Shown here: positions 46,298 through 56,818 of the stretch, piece by piece | Layout: every line of letters starts with the position of its first letter | Position numbering within the stretch: the stretch's first letter is position 1 | From: Neofusicoccum parvum | Lineage: Eukaryota > Ascomycota > Dothideomycetes > Botryosphaeriales > Botryosphaeriaceae | Reading direction: 5' to 3' | Length of the DNA stretch: 64,000 nucleotides | NCBI GenBank assembly: GCA_020912385.1 | Contig: CP087207.1 | Span: forward strand, 682,001-746,000 | Notes under the pieces: generated by a model | Databases searched by the model: none | The model's input: the letters and a program-made list of their open reading frames with translations, nothing else | Told to the model about the DNA's origin: nothing | Made by a program: the position numbers and the translations under genes

Positions 46298-47872
46298 GGG
46301 GGCGGCTGCGTGAGTGAGGCAGCGGGGACGGAAGGGGAGGGTGAGATGGGTGGTGCAAAGTAAAAAAGGGGGGACACATGTGCAGGTAGGACAGCGTGGT
46401 TGTGGGGATGAGTGAGTCGAGTCAAGCGGACGGATGCTGTGGACAGGGTTGTCGCTGAATTCCAGCCGGTACCGGTCAAGGTGGTGGTGTCCGTGGTGGC
46501 GGCTGCTGATCCTGCTGCCATGCACGATGAGTTGTTGTTTGTGTCAGATTAATTTGAAAGCAAGCAGAGTCGGGCAGGCCGGCAGGAACGTATGCGGATA
46601 ACTGGGCAGCCTGGCAGCAATGGTAGACAGAGGCGGGCCCTTTGTGTGATCATTTCAAAGGCTGTCGGTTTGGGTAGCACGGCAGCAGGTGGTTAGAGTG
46701 TGCCATGGCGGGCTATCGTGGATATGGCATTGTTTCCGAGGAGGAGAGATGAAGAGCGATTGGGTAGGGCACGAGAGTCTTGCATTGCAGCGTGGATTAT
46801 GTGGGTCAGAGACATTTGCGCCCCCCTGCTGATGGAGACAGTGAGAGCGTGGCCCTGCCCTCGTGTCGTATCGTCCCTTGCGTGGCCGGGCCAGTCGATG
46901 TTATGGGGCGAAGACGAGGTGTTCATCTCATTTGGCAGGCACATGGCTAAGCCGTTGTTGCATGAACCACTTGATCCGACCCGGGGGCTATTTCCATATT
47001 TTCTTGTACAAGCAAATTGACGCAAGGAGTAGTTTGGGTCCGCACACATATGCTGTTCTGGGACGCTCTATCCATATGTAGTTCCAGTCTGTTCTAGATG
47101 ACCTTTTGTGACGCTCTCTTTCATGGTAGACGGTATGTTAGTCTGTCAATCAGTTGTGTAGATCCAATCAATCAGCCATCCCCACCCATCACCTGGGAGC
47201 ACAGACTTACACAAGGAGGGCTGAGGATAGGATAGAGCGGAAGAAGCCGTGGCAGAGGAGAGACATCGTCCAAACGCACGTCCAAGCCAGTGTTCGTCCA
47301 GAGGACTTGCCTGCTTCCAATGTGTTGTGGAGCACAAGGCGTAGGTGGCTGCAGTGGTTAAGGCATGAAGACGTCTTTGTCAACCCGGATTCACACGGAG
47401 CCACCTCATCACAAGAACGGTTACCTGATGTGGGCGAACCCGGGTCTGTAAAAGTGGCGTAAATTACACGTGGCTGCAACTGACTGATTGTTCCTGCAAA
47501 GTAAGCAGGACGCGCACGCAGACGAATCTGACAGTGAAGAAACATGCGTTCGAATTGAGAGTCTATAAGATAAGCCACTCGCACATCTGTGTACTTGTCT
47601 CAGCCCGAAATCAGCCTTTTTAACCTCGTACACCACCAGGCTCCCCGGCTACCCTGCACTGGTCAGCCATCCAGCTCTGCACTGGTCAAGAACATGGTCG
47701 TAACAGGAATTGGAATATACGAAGTTGAATCATTAAGGAAGCCACACCCATGAAAGCAAATAAGCGAGAGATAGACAACCACCTGCGACGGAATGCAAAG
47801 CGACAGAAAATAGATGGTGGTATATGAAAGCTCGTGATCCATGATGTACGCTCTGCAAAAACTTCGGTATCA
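46298..47872. other. Convergent 3' intergenic region
   Basis: 1.6 kb between the stop codons of the amidohydrolase and the pathogen-related-like gene. Reading frames are short and irregular. Nothing beyond presumed 3' UTRs is recognised. Confidence 0.5.
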
Positions 47873-49973
47873 TCACTCTCGGTTCATGAGAAACGGGCAC
47901 TCGAAGGCCGAAATCTTGCTCATCTCAAGGTATGTCAACCTTGCCTCCTCGCTGTCAGGGGAAGCAGCGACGCCTTCACCAGGCTGAGGACCCACAGCAT
48001 CCTCCATGTCCTTGGGGTGTGGGTGGACACGATGTGCCGGACACTTCTGGAAGAAGGCTTCCGTGGGAGAAGTTTGGTTGCTTCCCTGCCCTTGCTCAGA
48101 CGAGCTGGTGATGCTGGAAGAGTATGTGCTCCTGCGCGGTGTGGGTGGGTCGGAGGCTGGTGGCGTGACTGCTGTCCAGCTTCCGGCCTCCGAGCTTGCC
48201 GTGGAGTTGCCGTGATCGATTTCGATGGCGTCATGGAACTTATCGGGCTCGCAGCCCTGTGCTGTGCCGATCATGTCGGACGCCTCGTGCCATTGATCGA
48301 ACTCTTGAACGTGTTCGGGCTCAGCGTCGATAGGTGTCGATGCCTGCGCGGGCATTGAGGGATGCTGCAGTTGTGGCTCCACCTGGATATGCGGCTTTGT
48401 TCGGACCGACTCGGCAGTGTTTGTCGGGGGTGCTTCCGCTGGATGCTCGACGTTGTTTGTTTGAGCAGGCTGCAGTGTTTGCACAATAGGCTCGGGCTGA
48501 CGTTCCATCGTTGATTCAGATAGACGCCCATTGGCCTCGACAGATTGAGCGCCGGGTTCATTTTGTGAAACAGGAGGGAGATCGGCAGATCTGCCGGGAA
48601 TAAATTGCTGCTCACGCGATTGAGGCTCAGGACCTTGATCCTCAAGGTGAGTAATACCCTCAAGCCGAGAAGGCTGGGCACCGTTGCTGTCGACTGGCTT
48701 GTATGCAACTGGCTGCAGGAGGTCGTCGGGCTTATCTGATGGCTGAGAAGCTACCTCAGGTGTCGCTGTCCTGTTGGCGAGAGGTGTTGGGGCTCTGCTT
48801 ACCCGCCTTGCTACCGGCTCCTTGTTGACAATACCCTGCGGTGCGATCTGGCGGAACATCTCCATGGGGTCGAACCATGTCTCGACGCGCTGGAGCCTGA
48901 CCTTGTCGTCGACAGTGGCAACGGTGACACCCTGAATGTCGATTGAGCCACCGTGTGCCTTGGCCGTGACCTTTTCACCCTTGCTGCAGCACGGTCAGCA
49001 AGCGGCCCTACGCATTGCCACTTCAGACTTACTCATTGAAACCGACGTAGTCGTTCTTCATGGTCCCCCAATGGCGCCATCGGAAAGAGACATGGGGCGG
49101 GCCGGAATAGACTTCAATGACTTCCCAGGCGAAGGTGGGCATCATGCGCTTGAAGGTCTTGTGGCTGGAGGCGAAGTCGGAGTTCTCCGGGCTGTAGTAC
49201 TCGTTGGGGGCGATGATGGCATTGTAGGTGCCGACCTTGAGCATGTGCTCCGCGCTCTGGGGAGGGTTGCCGTTGATGGCGAAGGTGTAGTTCGCGTGGT
49301 CAACGGTCCTCCAGTCCTCGAGGCGGGGCTTGAACGAGGCCTCGATCTCCCAGTTCTTGACCAGGTTCTCGACCAGCTGGATGACGCTCCCGGCCTCATG
49401 GTTCATCTGCTTGGCTAATTTACTCGGTCAGTCCTGATTCAGTTGACAAGGGGTTGTCATGCATGCAAGCTTTGACAGTAAGCAAGGAGGGGTAGAGGGT
49501 GCTGTGACACAAGCAGCGAGCACCGGCGCCGGAGAGAGCGAGCGCCGGGAGTGTGTGAGAGTAAGCAGAGGCGGAGGGAGAGGGAGAGACGCGTGGAGGT
49601 GCTCGTATGCAGCGGAGAATACATGCACTGCAATGCAGCTCTCCTAACGTGCAGGGTGCAGGAGGCGAAAAGCACAAAGCACACGAGGCTCCCACGTGGC
49701 CGAGCAGAAATGCCCCGATCGATCGTCTCCAGAATGCAAGGAGGGCGGTGATCCGACCCAAGGAAATGATGACATGTGCTCCCGCCCGGGTTGCGAGACA
49801 GGGCGGCACTTACTCTCTGCGTAGACCTTGCGCGTCTTGGAGTAGTCCGGGGGCCGGCCGTAGCGCCACTTGACGCCCTGGTCCTTGAGGACGGCGTCGG
49901 AGTCGGTGAGGTAGTCGGGGAGGGCGGCGGCAGCGGGCTCCGCGGGCGGCGGCGGCGGGGCGGCGGCAGACAT
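47873..49973 (-). CDS. Pathogen-related (PRp/SnoaL-like) protein with long disordered tail
   Basis: Three exons: 49814-49973, 49033-49414 and 47873-48983; about 550 residues. Intron 1 is unusually long here (399 bp); intron 2 is 49 bp. Residues 1-230 match the 'pathogen-related protein' family known from plants and fungi: ALPDYLTDSDAVLKDQGVKW, RYGRPPDYSKTRKVYAE, LVENLVKNWEIEASFKPR, NDYVGFNDKGEKVTAKAHGG and LQRVETWFDPMEMF. This is a cystatin/SnoaL-like alpha+beta barrel; family function is not established. The last roughly 310 residues are polar, Pro/Gln/Glu/Ser-rich and predicted disordered, ending in a short ordered-looking KISAFECPFL. Family members I know stop after the barrel, so the tail is an extension. 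The start at 49973 gives an Ala/Pro-rich leader before the domain. Confidence 0.82.
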
Positions 49974-52900
49974 TGGAGATATAAAACGAGCGGTATAGGA
50001 GGCAGCAGTGGGACAATGGGCTGTGCGAGTGCTCGGCGGACGTGGGCTGGGGCGCTGGGAGCGGGGGAGCTGAGGAGCGGAGGAGGGACGGAGAGGATGC
50101 TCTGGGGCGAGGAGGGAGGAGAGGTAAAGTTGATAAATAGGCTCTGGCCGTGGGCGGGCTTGCCTGGGGCTGGCGGCACACACATGACGATGGGTGATAA
50201 GTCCGTGTCCGGAATGCGCGCTGGCGACGTCGCTCTCGACGATAGAGCTGCATGCTGGACAATGATAGGAGGCGCTGCGAGGCCACAAGCCATGTCTGGG
50301 CTCTGGAAACGCCCGTCCAGGGTTCAGTCGCCTGTGCGACATGACGCCTCTGCACCTCACTGCAAACAACCCTGCGCGCGCCCAGCGCCCTGATGCCCGT
50401 CACCATCCCGGCGGCAGATCCGAGCCGTCGCGCCGCGCGCCAGACGCCAGACGCCAGACGCCGCCGCGCGCTGCCCGCTGCCCGCTGCCCGCTGCCCGCC
50501 GCGCGCTGGCCCCGGCCCACGGCGCCCCGCGGCCACCCAGCTCCACGCCACCTGCAATCAGACGGGACCGACAAAGGGCGGGCAGCGCCGGGTGTGTGAC
50601 GGGGCGCGGGCGCGGTGCGCGGGCGAGGAGGGCGGCGGCGCGGGCGTGGTGGTGAGCTGGGCCGGGGCCGGGGCAGCGAGCGCGCGGGCTGCAAGGACTC
50701 GCGGGCCGGGGGCTGCGGGCTGCGGGCTACGGGCTACGGTGGGCCTGGGGACGGCGCGGCGACGGGGTCGGGGCACTACACGTACGAGCGCCCACGCGCG
50801 GCACGCACATCGCCAAACCGCAATTTTCTGGACGCGCTCTCGTCCGCCACCGCAACCGCCTGCACTCCCCCAGCGCTCCTTTCAGCAACGGCCGCGACGT
50901 TTCGCCTTCAATGGGCCAAGCCTGCCGCATTCCACCCTAGTTGCACCAGTAAGATGACGCCCATTCTTCCGCAAACAAAGTGTGGCATCACGAAGCGTGC
51001 CCTGTGCCACCGCGGCGCCGCGAAATCCGGGCCTCTCTGAGACGCCGCAGCAGCCGTCTGCTCTCCCAGCGCAGCCGCGCAGCTCCAATCGGCTGCCGCG
51101 GCCAGGCCCCAAGCCAGCCCGTAGGGCTCCCGCCCGTCAACACCCACCCCCGAGCGTTGCTGGTGAAACCCGTCCCGCCGACCGCACTGCATCTCAATCT
51201 CCATCCCAGACAGCCACGTTGTCAGGCAACGCTTCCCCGCCGGCCGGACGTCATTCCTGCTGCATGCCCGAGTGCTGCCAGCGCCGCCGGATGTGACCGC
51301 TCGCTTTCGCCCTCGACTTCTGAGCACTGTTACACCACGCGCGCAAACCCACAACCCGCCCACCACGCCTGCGCCCTTTGCAGCAGAGCAGCCTGTACAC
51401 CGCCATTTGCGGCCCATCGAGTCCCGTCAACCTGGTCCACCGGTCAGCATCCCGGCCTCATGGCATTTCTCGCGTGGCAACCCATCGCTGCGGTAGCTTG
51501 TCCGATCCCGTCCAGTACACAGCAGCCTATGGCGCCTGCTGCGCGCACGTTGGATGTCGCCCTGCCATTACGTGCAGATGCGCGCCCTGTCGCCCGTGCC
51601 GGCTCCTCCAGCGCCCTCGACGCCTCCAGCAATAAATTGCCATGGCCAACCTGAGCCCGCGTGGCCCCGAGCTCCGAGACGAGACCACCAGAGCCCGCCG
51701 CCTCGCCCCAGCCATCTACCGCCGTGCTGCCCGCTCAAAACGGCAACCAAGTCCTCGGCACGAGGGCTCACGCGTCGAAGAGTGGGTAGCCTCGCTGCAC
51801 GCGAAGGGGGCTTGAATATGCGCCCTGTACAAGGCCTAATGTAGACGTCTCGTGTGAGCGCCTTGCGAGTCCCTGGCCTTCCGCATTCCCCGATCCCAGG
51901 GCAATCTAAGACCCACGCCTTCGCTAATCGCCTGCGTAGCGTCCGGCCGCCCCCTGGAATCCTGTCATGGCCGGCCCAGCATTCATGACCGAGTTTCTTA
52001 CCCTCAAAGATTCACGCCGTATTACAGAGACGTCTCCAAGACCGCAGCCGTTGAGAACCGGCAGTCTCTGTGACAATGCTCCGCTTCTTTGTTCGGTCCT
52101 CGTGGAGGGCGAGACTCCGCCAAGACCATATAGATTGACACGGGCCAGGTCTTACGGACAAATTTCCATAAGGCTGCTTTGTGGCTTCTCGACCTTCTCG
52201 AATCATCCGTTTCAGCGTGAGTGGCGCTCTCCCATCGGAATGGCACCTCGACGCTTTCTTTGCTTCAGTTTTGGTTTTTGCAGCCGTCCACGCTCGTCAT
52301 GGCTAAGCAAATGACTGCTTTTGAGCGCCACCCTTCGTAAGTTGCTTCTGTCTCGGTCAATCGATGGCGATCCTGCCATTACTAGACGAGCCTGCCTGCC
52401 TTCAGTCATTGTAAGTCTGACCCCCCGGACGAATGCCCCGATCCAATCCAGAGCCGGGACAGCTCTGCTGGACGCTGCGTCCGACTAAATGACAAATATG
52501 CCTGTGCCGCGGAAGAGACGGTGTGTGTTACCGATTTGGTGACTGAATTGGCTGCCTTGAATTTTCAAGACGGGAATCAGTCTACGATTGACAAAGCAAC
52601 TGTCCCTAGGTTGGACCAGAGGGGTCGGTATATCGCCTCCACTTGTATCATCATTGATGGTCCTCCGAGTTCGAAAAGAGCGATGTCCACCCAGCTAGAA
52701 CACCATCCTATACGGCAACTGCTTCCAGGCTCTCATGTCACAGTACTTATGGCCCTACGGCAGGGATTTGGGCAATCCGCACAGGGACCTGGAATGCTGC
52801 TACTTATTGCTGGTACTTAGCAAATCTGTCTCAGCCATGTATTCCTCCTTCACAATCGTTCATGCAGACATCCGAGAAGACAGGACATACACCGGTCTCT

Positions 52901-55756
52901 TGCTTACACCACTTTCGCGGGGCTTACACCACAACGGTGTTTGTGCCTCACGAGGTTGGATCAGGGTCTCTCAAAAGTACCAGCGGAGTGCACACTAGCC
53001 CGGTAGCTGGATCCGAAGGCCAATGCTTTCTCCATCCGCCTGTGGCCCTGCTTGTCCCTCGCTCGTAAGACCATAAGTCAATTCCAGTGGCGTTGATCGC
53101 ATGAGCTGGTTCGCTCGATTCCTGATCGGATGTCTCTCCTTGCCATCGAATCAGGTCCAGCACGTGGCTTTTCGACACCAACATGCTGTGCGCCTCCAGG
53201 CTATCGAATGATCAAAATCCCACCTTCGGCCGACTGACCGATGAGGTTGGACACATGGGTCCGTCTAGATCCTTGAGCTCTGACAACTAGACAAAGAGAC
53301 CTCACCGGTGAGCATAGATTGTGTCCGTGCTATTGAATACGAGCATTGTAGCACATGCGGACTTCATGACATCGGCCTCCTTGCGCCGGCTCCGCAGACC
53401 ACTTCTCCAGGATCACAAGCCTCGAGAGAAAGAAGAGCTTGGCTCACACAGTTTATCCCACCTCTCATGCTATCTCTCCCCAGAGTTCAACAGCATGAAA
53501 AGATTGCAAATTCTGCACGGATGCGGAGCTACCTGGCAGATGCAGCCGTCCTACGGCGACCACATCGAACAAGGAACATGACAAGCACACCATTAGCTTC
53601 AAGCCCGGCTATGCTCGCTCCCTGATCGTTAGCCACCTCACGACCAACCACCCGCACATGGCCTTATATCACAAGTGAGCTTGTGCAGTATCACGTTGCG
53701 CCGGTGGCCACAAGAAGGCGGCCGGAAGTCCGCGACAACATGGTTGGTTCAGCTGGACCTTCGCGCGAGCATTTCTTCTTTTCACCAATCCTCCCCACAC
53801 GACGCCACGCCTTCGAAGATGCGGGGACTGGCGGGTGTGAGCACTCTCTGTCAAACAGAGGTGTCAAGCTGGCATGTTGACGGTAGCGCTGCGTCGCCGT
53901 TGGTCTGGCTCGTACTCTGCAGCAATGGTAGACTGCCTCGCTAACGCGTTATACCGCCGCGACGCCGACCAACGTACCTCCACAGCTGTTTCTGGCCGTG
54001 CCGGTTAGACCAGCCTAAACGCTTGCAGACGGGATCGGTCGTTTGCTAATCTTTCCCATCAGCACTTGGCATCTTTTCGGCTAGCTTCATGTAACCACCG
54101 AAGCCGAGTTGCCTATACGGTTTGTTTGCCTGAATCGCAAAGACGGACAGCGAAAAGTCTTATCCGAGCGCAATATACTGCTGAATTAGTCACATTGTGA
54201 GCGACTCTACAGCTCATGCTTTCTTTCTGAGCGGCTCGATCCTTCAAGAAAACGGAGGATCCATCCCGCTTGCCGTTCTGGAAGCCATCGCAGTCCATTT
54301 TCATTGCCCTCAGGTGGCGGAGCCAAATTTAATCTGGGCAGGTCCCACAATCTCGCATTGCATACGATAGCCTGCGCGTCACTGCTAATCTCTCAAAGGC
54401 TGATTGATGATTGATGCTGAGGGTATCCCTTGTAAGCAGATCCCGTGGTGCGCCGCGCTACGCGGTGATTACCCGCCAAGATGACAAGCAGCTCTCGTCC
54501 CGATGCGTTCGGGCTGCAGACCCTGGATGTGATATAATATCTCAATCACACACGTGCGTGAGACGTGCTCAGTCGATCAATCCATCGGTCCTACAAAGAA
54601 AAAAAGAAAACAACTCCAGGAACCAACAGAGCGGCTCTCCTGCGCAATGTGCATGGAGCAGATGAAGGGACAGACGATAACGCAGCCATTGGCCACATGC
54701 ACGGTTCGTACGGGATTTACCTAAGCCTCGACCGGTAGTCTGGCGTGGTGCCGCGCCGTTCGCACGGGACTGCGCAGCCTCGGGACAAGGCAAGGCAAGG
54801 GGCGGCTCGTGTGGAGGTGGAGGGGTGACCCGCGCGCCAGTCAACGGATGGAATCGGTAGCCTCACTGTGCGTGCAGGGTTGAGGCTGCAACGCAGCAGA
54901 GCCACACCGAGAGCCGCGAGTTCCAGGCTCCGGAGCCCAGTCGAGGCTGAAGGTTAAACGGGAAGAAAAGAAAAAGACACGGAGACAAAGTTGGAAGGTG
55001 GGTTCCGGGGGACTCTGCTGGAGGCGCCGGCAACGTGGATGGCAGCTTGCCTACTGCGAGAACAGCGCATCAGGTAAGACGGCGGCGGCAGGCAGCGAGC
55101 AGCAGCGGCAGCAGCAGCAGCAGTAATACGCGGGCTGACGATCTGTCGAATCTGCCTTGGCGGGAAGGATGCCGTCTACCCCTGCACCGGTCAAAGTCTC
55201 TTTGTTCTCTTGTCCTGTCTGTTTGCCCGCCCTCTTACCGGGCGTCTGGGCTCGAAAGAGACGGGGCCGCGGATGAGAGGATCGGAGGCTGGGCAGGTGG
55301 GCTGGGGACACAACAGCGGACGGGCTCGTGGTTTCTGCATTGCTCTTGCAGCATTGCGTGCGGGCGGGCTAAGCCAGTCATCATGGCTGCAGTCGCGTGC
55401 TCGAGGGCGGAGAGTGGGGAGCAGCAGGCAGCACGCGGTGCACCCGGCATCGTGGCTTGGTGATAGGAGGAGGGATGGTGGTCAGGCAGGCGGCGCGTGT
55501 GGGGACAGATCGCACAGCATGCACAGCATGTGCGTGTAGAAGGCCCCGAGCGACGTGGTGTTTGCAGCAGCGGCGAGCGGCGAGCAGAGGTAGGCAGGCG
55601 CTTGGGCCAGCCAGGGCCAGCCAGGGCTCGAGCACATGCACATGCGTTGGGGCGGCGGCCTATGACGCAACCGCCCCAGACCAAGGCACCAGAAACGCGT
55701 CGCCCGAACACACAACACGACTCCAGGCCCATCCCGATCGCCGCTCCCGCCTCACC
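49974..55756. other. 5.8-kb gene-poor region between pathogen-related-like and PIPK-like genes
   Basis: The flanking genes diverge. From 50 to about 51.8 kb GC is very high, with overlapping frames in both directions and short tandem repeats. From 51.8 to 54.7 kb composition is near average and frames are short. From 54.9 kb it is again GC-rich, with CAG runs near 55.1 kb, and includes the leader of the PIPK-like gene. No coding, tRNA or mobile-element signature was recognised. Confidence 0.5.
50441..50498. repeat. Paired 7-bp tandem repeats (CAGACGC)x3 and (CTGCCCG)x4
   Basis: Three copies of CAGACGC (50441-50461) followed after nine bases by four copies of CTGCCCG (50471-50498), in GC-rich non-coding DNA upstream of the pathogen-related-like gene. 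Confidence 0.9.
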
Positions 55757-56818
55757 ATGGGCCCGCGCACCAACCGCATCAGCAGGTCCATCCTGCGCGC
55801 CATCTTCAGCGACGGCCCGCAAGACAAGCCCGGCCTGCTGGCCCGCATCGTCGCCCTGTTCTCGCTGTTCCAGCTGGTCCTGCGCCGCTTCCGCGCCCTC
55901 GACTTCCGCCGCCTGCGCCAGGAGCCGTGGCAGCTGGACGACGACGAGTACCGCGAGAGCTTTCGCAGCGCCGACCGCCGCGGCCAGCTCAAGCCCGTCG
56001 GCGACCTGGGCTACTCGGGCTCGACCTTCTTCACCACGCCCAATGCCAAGTATCTGATCAAGTCTCTGCCGCGCCGCTTCGAGTACACCTTCTTCATGCG
56101 CGACCTGTTCGAGCCCTACCTCCAGCACATGCAGCAGAACCCTAACAGCCTGCTCGTCCGCATCACCGACTTCCTTGAGGCCATCGGCCCAGCCGTGGGC
56201 AGCATACTAGGCACCGCCCCCGACCACCACGTCATCATGGAGAACGTGCTGTACGGGAAAGACACGGACCGCCAGAAGGAGCGCTGGGAGACGTACGACC
56301 TCAAACCATCCAGCTACTTCTACCCGGAGCGCGACATTGCCGGGGGCCGCCTGGCCCCCGAGAGCGTCAAGGAGCGTCTGATCGACAAGTTCCCGGATAA
56401 GATACGCGTCGCATCGGCCGAGCGCGACGAGCTGCTGGCCACGCTGGGCCGTGACACTGAGCTGCTGCGCCAGGCCAACGCCGTCGACTACTCGCTGTTC
56501 CTCGTGCGCTACCCGGTAGAGCCGTCGCGCGAGGTGCCGGCCGTGAGGGCGCGCACAAGCGGGTGGCGCGAGGGCGTCCGCTCCAGCGATGGCAAGTGGG
56601 TGTACCGCGCCGTCGTGCTGGATTTTTTCTGGGCCAAGCACAAGACGCAGCCGAGGTTGATGACGAAGCTGGTAAAGAGCTTCAACCTCTTTGCGAAAAA
56701 GGGACCAATGAGCATCACGACATCGCCTGACGAGTATCGTTCGCGCTTTCTCTTAATGGTGAAGGGACACCTTGAGGAGAGCACTGAGCACCAACAGTCA
56801 GCGGCCTTAGACGGATAG
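55757..56818 (+). CDS. Short PIP-kinase-like (SAICAR synthase-like fold) protein
   Basis: A single-exon protein of 353 residues from the Met at 55757 (MGPRTNRISRSILRAIF; context TCACCATGG). The frame is open further upstream, but that sequence has no family character. It contains only a phosphatidylinositol-phosphate-kinase-like domain: YSGSTFFTTPNAKYLIKSLP (nucleotide loop and ATP lysine), PNSLLVRITDFLEA, HHVIMENVLYG, WETYDLKPSSYFYPE (in place of the canonical DLKGS), VDYSLFLVRY (in place of DYSLLLG) and VYRAVVLDFFW (in place of the IID metal motif). It is much shorter than Mss4-type PI4P 5-kinases and has altered catalytic motifs, so it may be a divergent or inactive paralogue. Single-domain fungal proteins of this kind have no firm function that I know of. 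Confidence 0.83.
   Translation: MGPRTNRISRSILRAIFSDGPQDKPGLLARIVALFSLFQLVLRRFRALDFRRLRQEPWQLDDDEYRESFRSADRRGQLKPVGDLGYSGSTFFTTPNAKYLIKSLPRRFEYTFFMRDLFEPYLQHMQQNPNSLLVRITDFLEAIGPAVGSILGTAPDHHVIMENVLYGKDTDRQKERWETYDLKPSSYFYPERDIAGGRLAPESVKERLIDKFPDKIRVASAERDELLATLGRDTELLRQANAVDYSLFLVRYPVEPSREVPAVRARTSGWREGVRSSDGKWVYRAVVLDFFWAKHKTQPRLMTKLVKSFNLFAKKGPMSITTSPDEYRSRFLLMVKGHLEESTEHQQSAALDG

Noticed and set aside
45572..46525. Minus-strand open frames of about 300 codons opposite the amidohydrolase
   Set aside because: His/Pro/Arg- or Ser/Pro/Thr-rich translations caused by extreme GC at third positions of the sense gene.
50980..51654. 224-codon plus-strand open frame in the 50-55.8 kb gene-poor region
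   Set aside because: Compositional artefact of GC-rich DNA; the translation is Pro/Arg/Ser/Ala-rich and similar to frames on the other strand.
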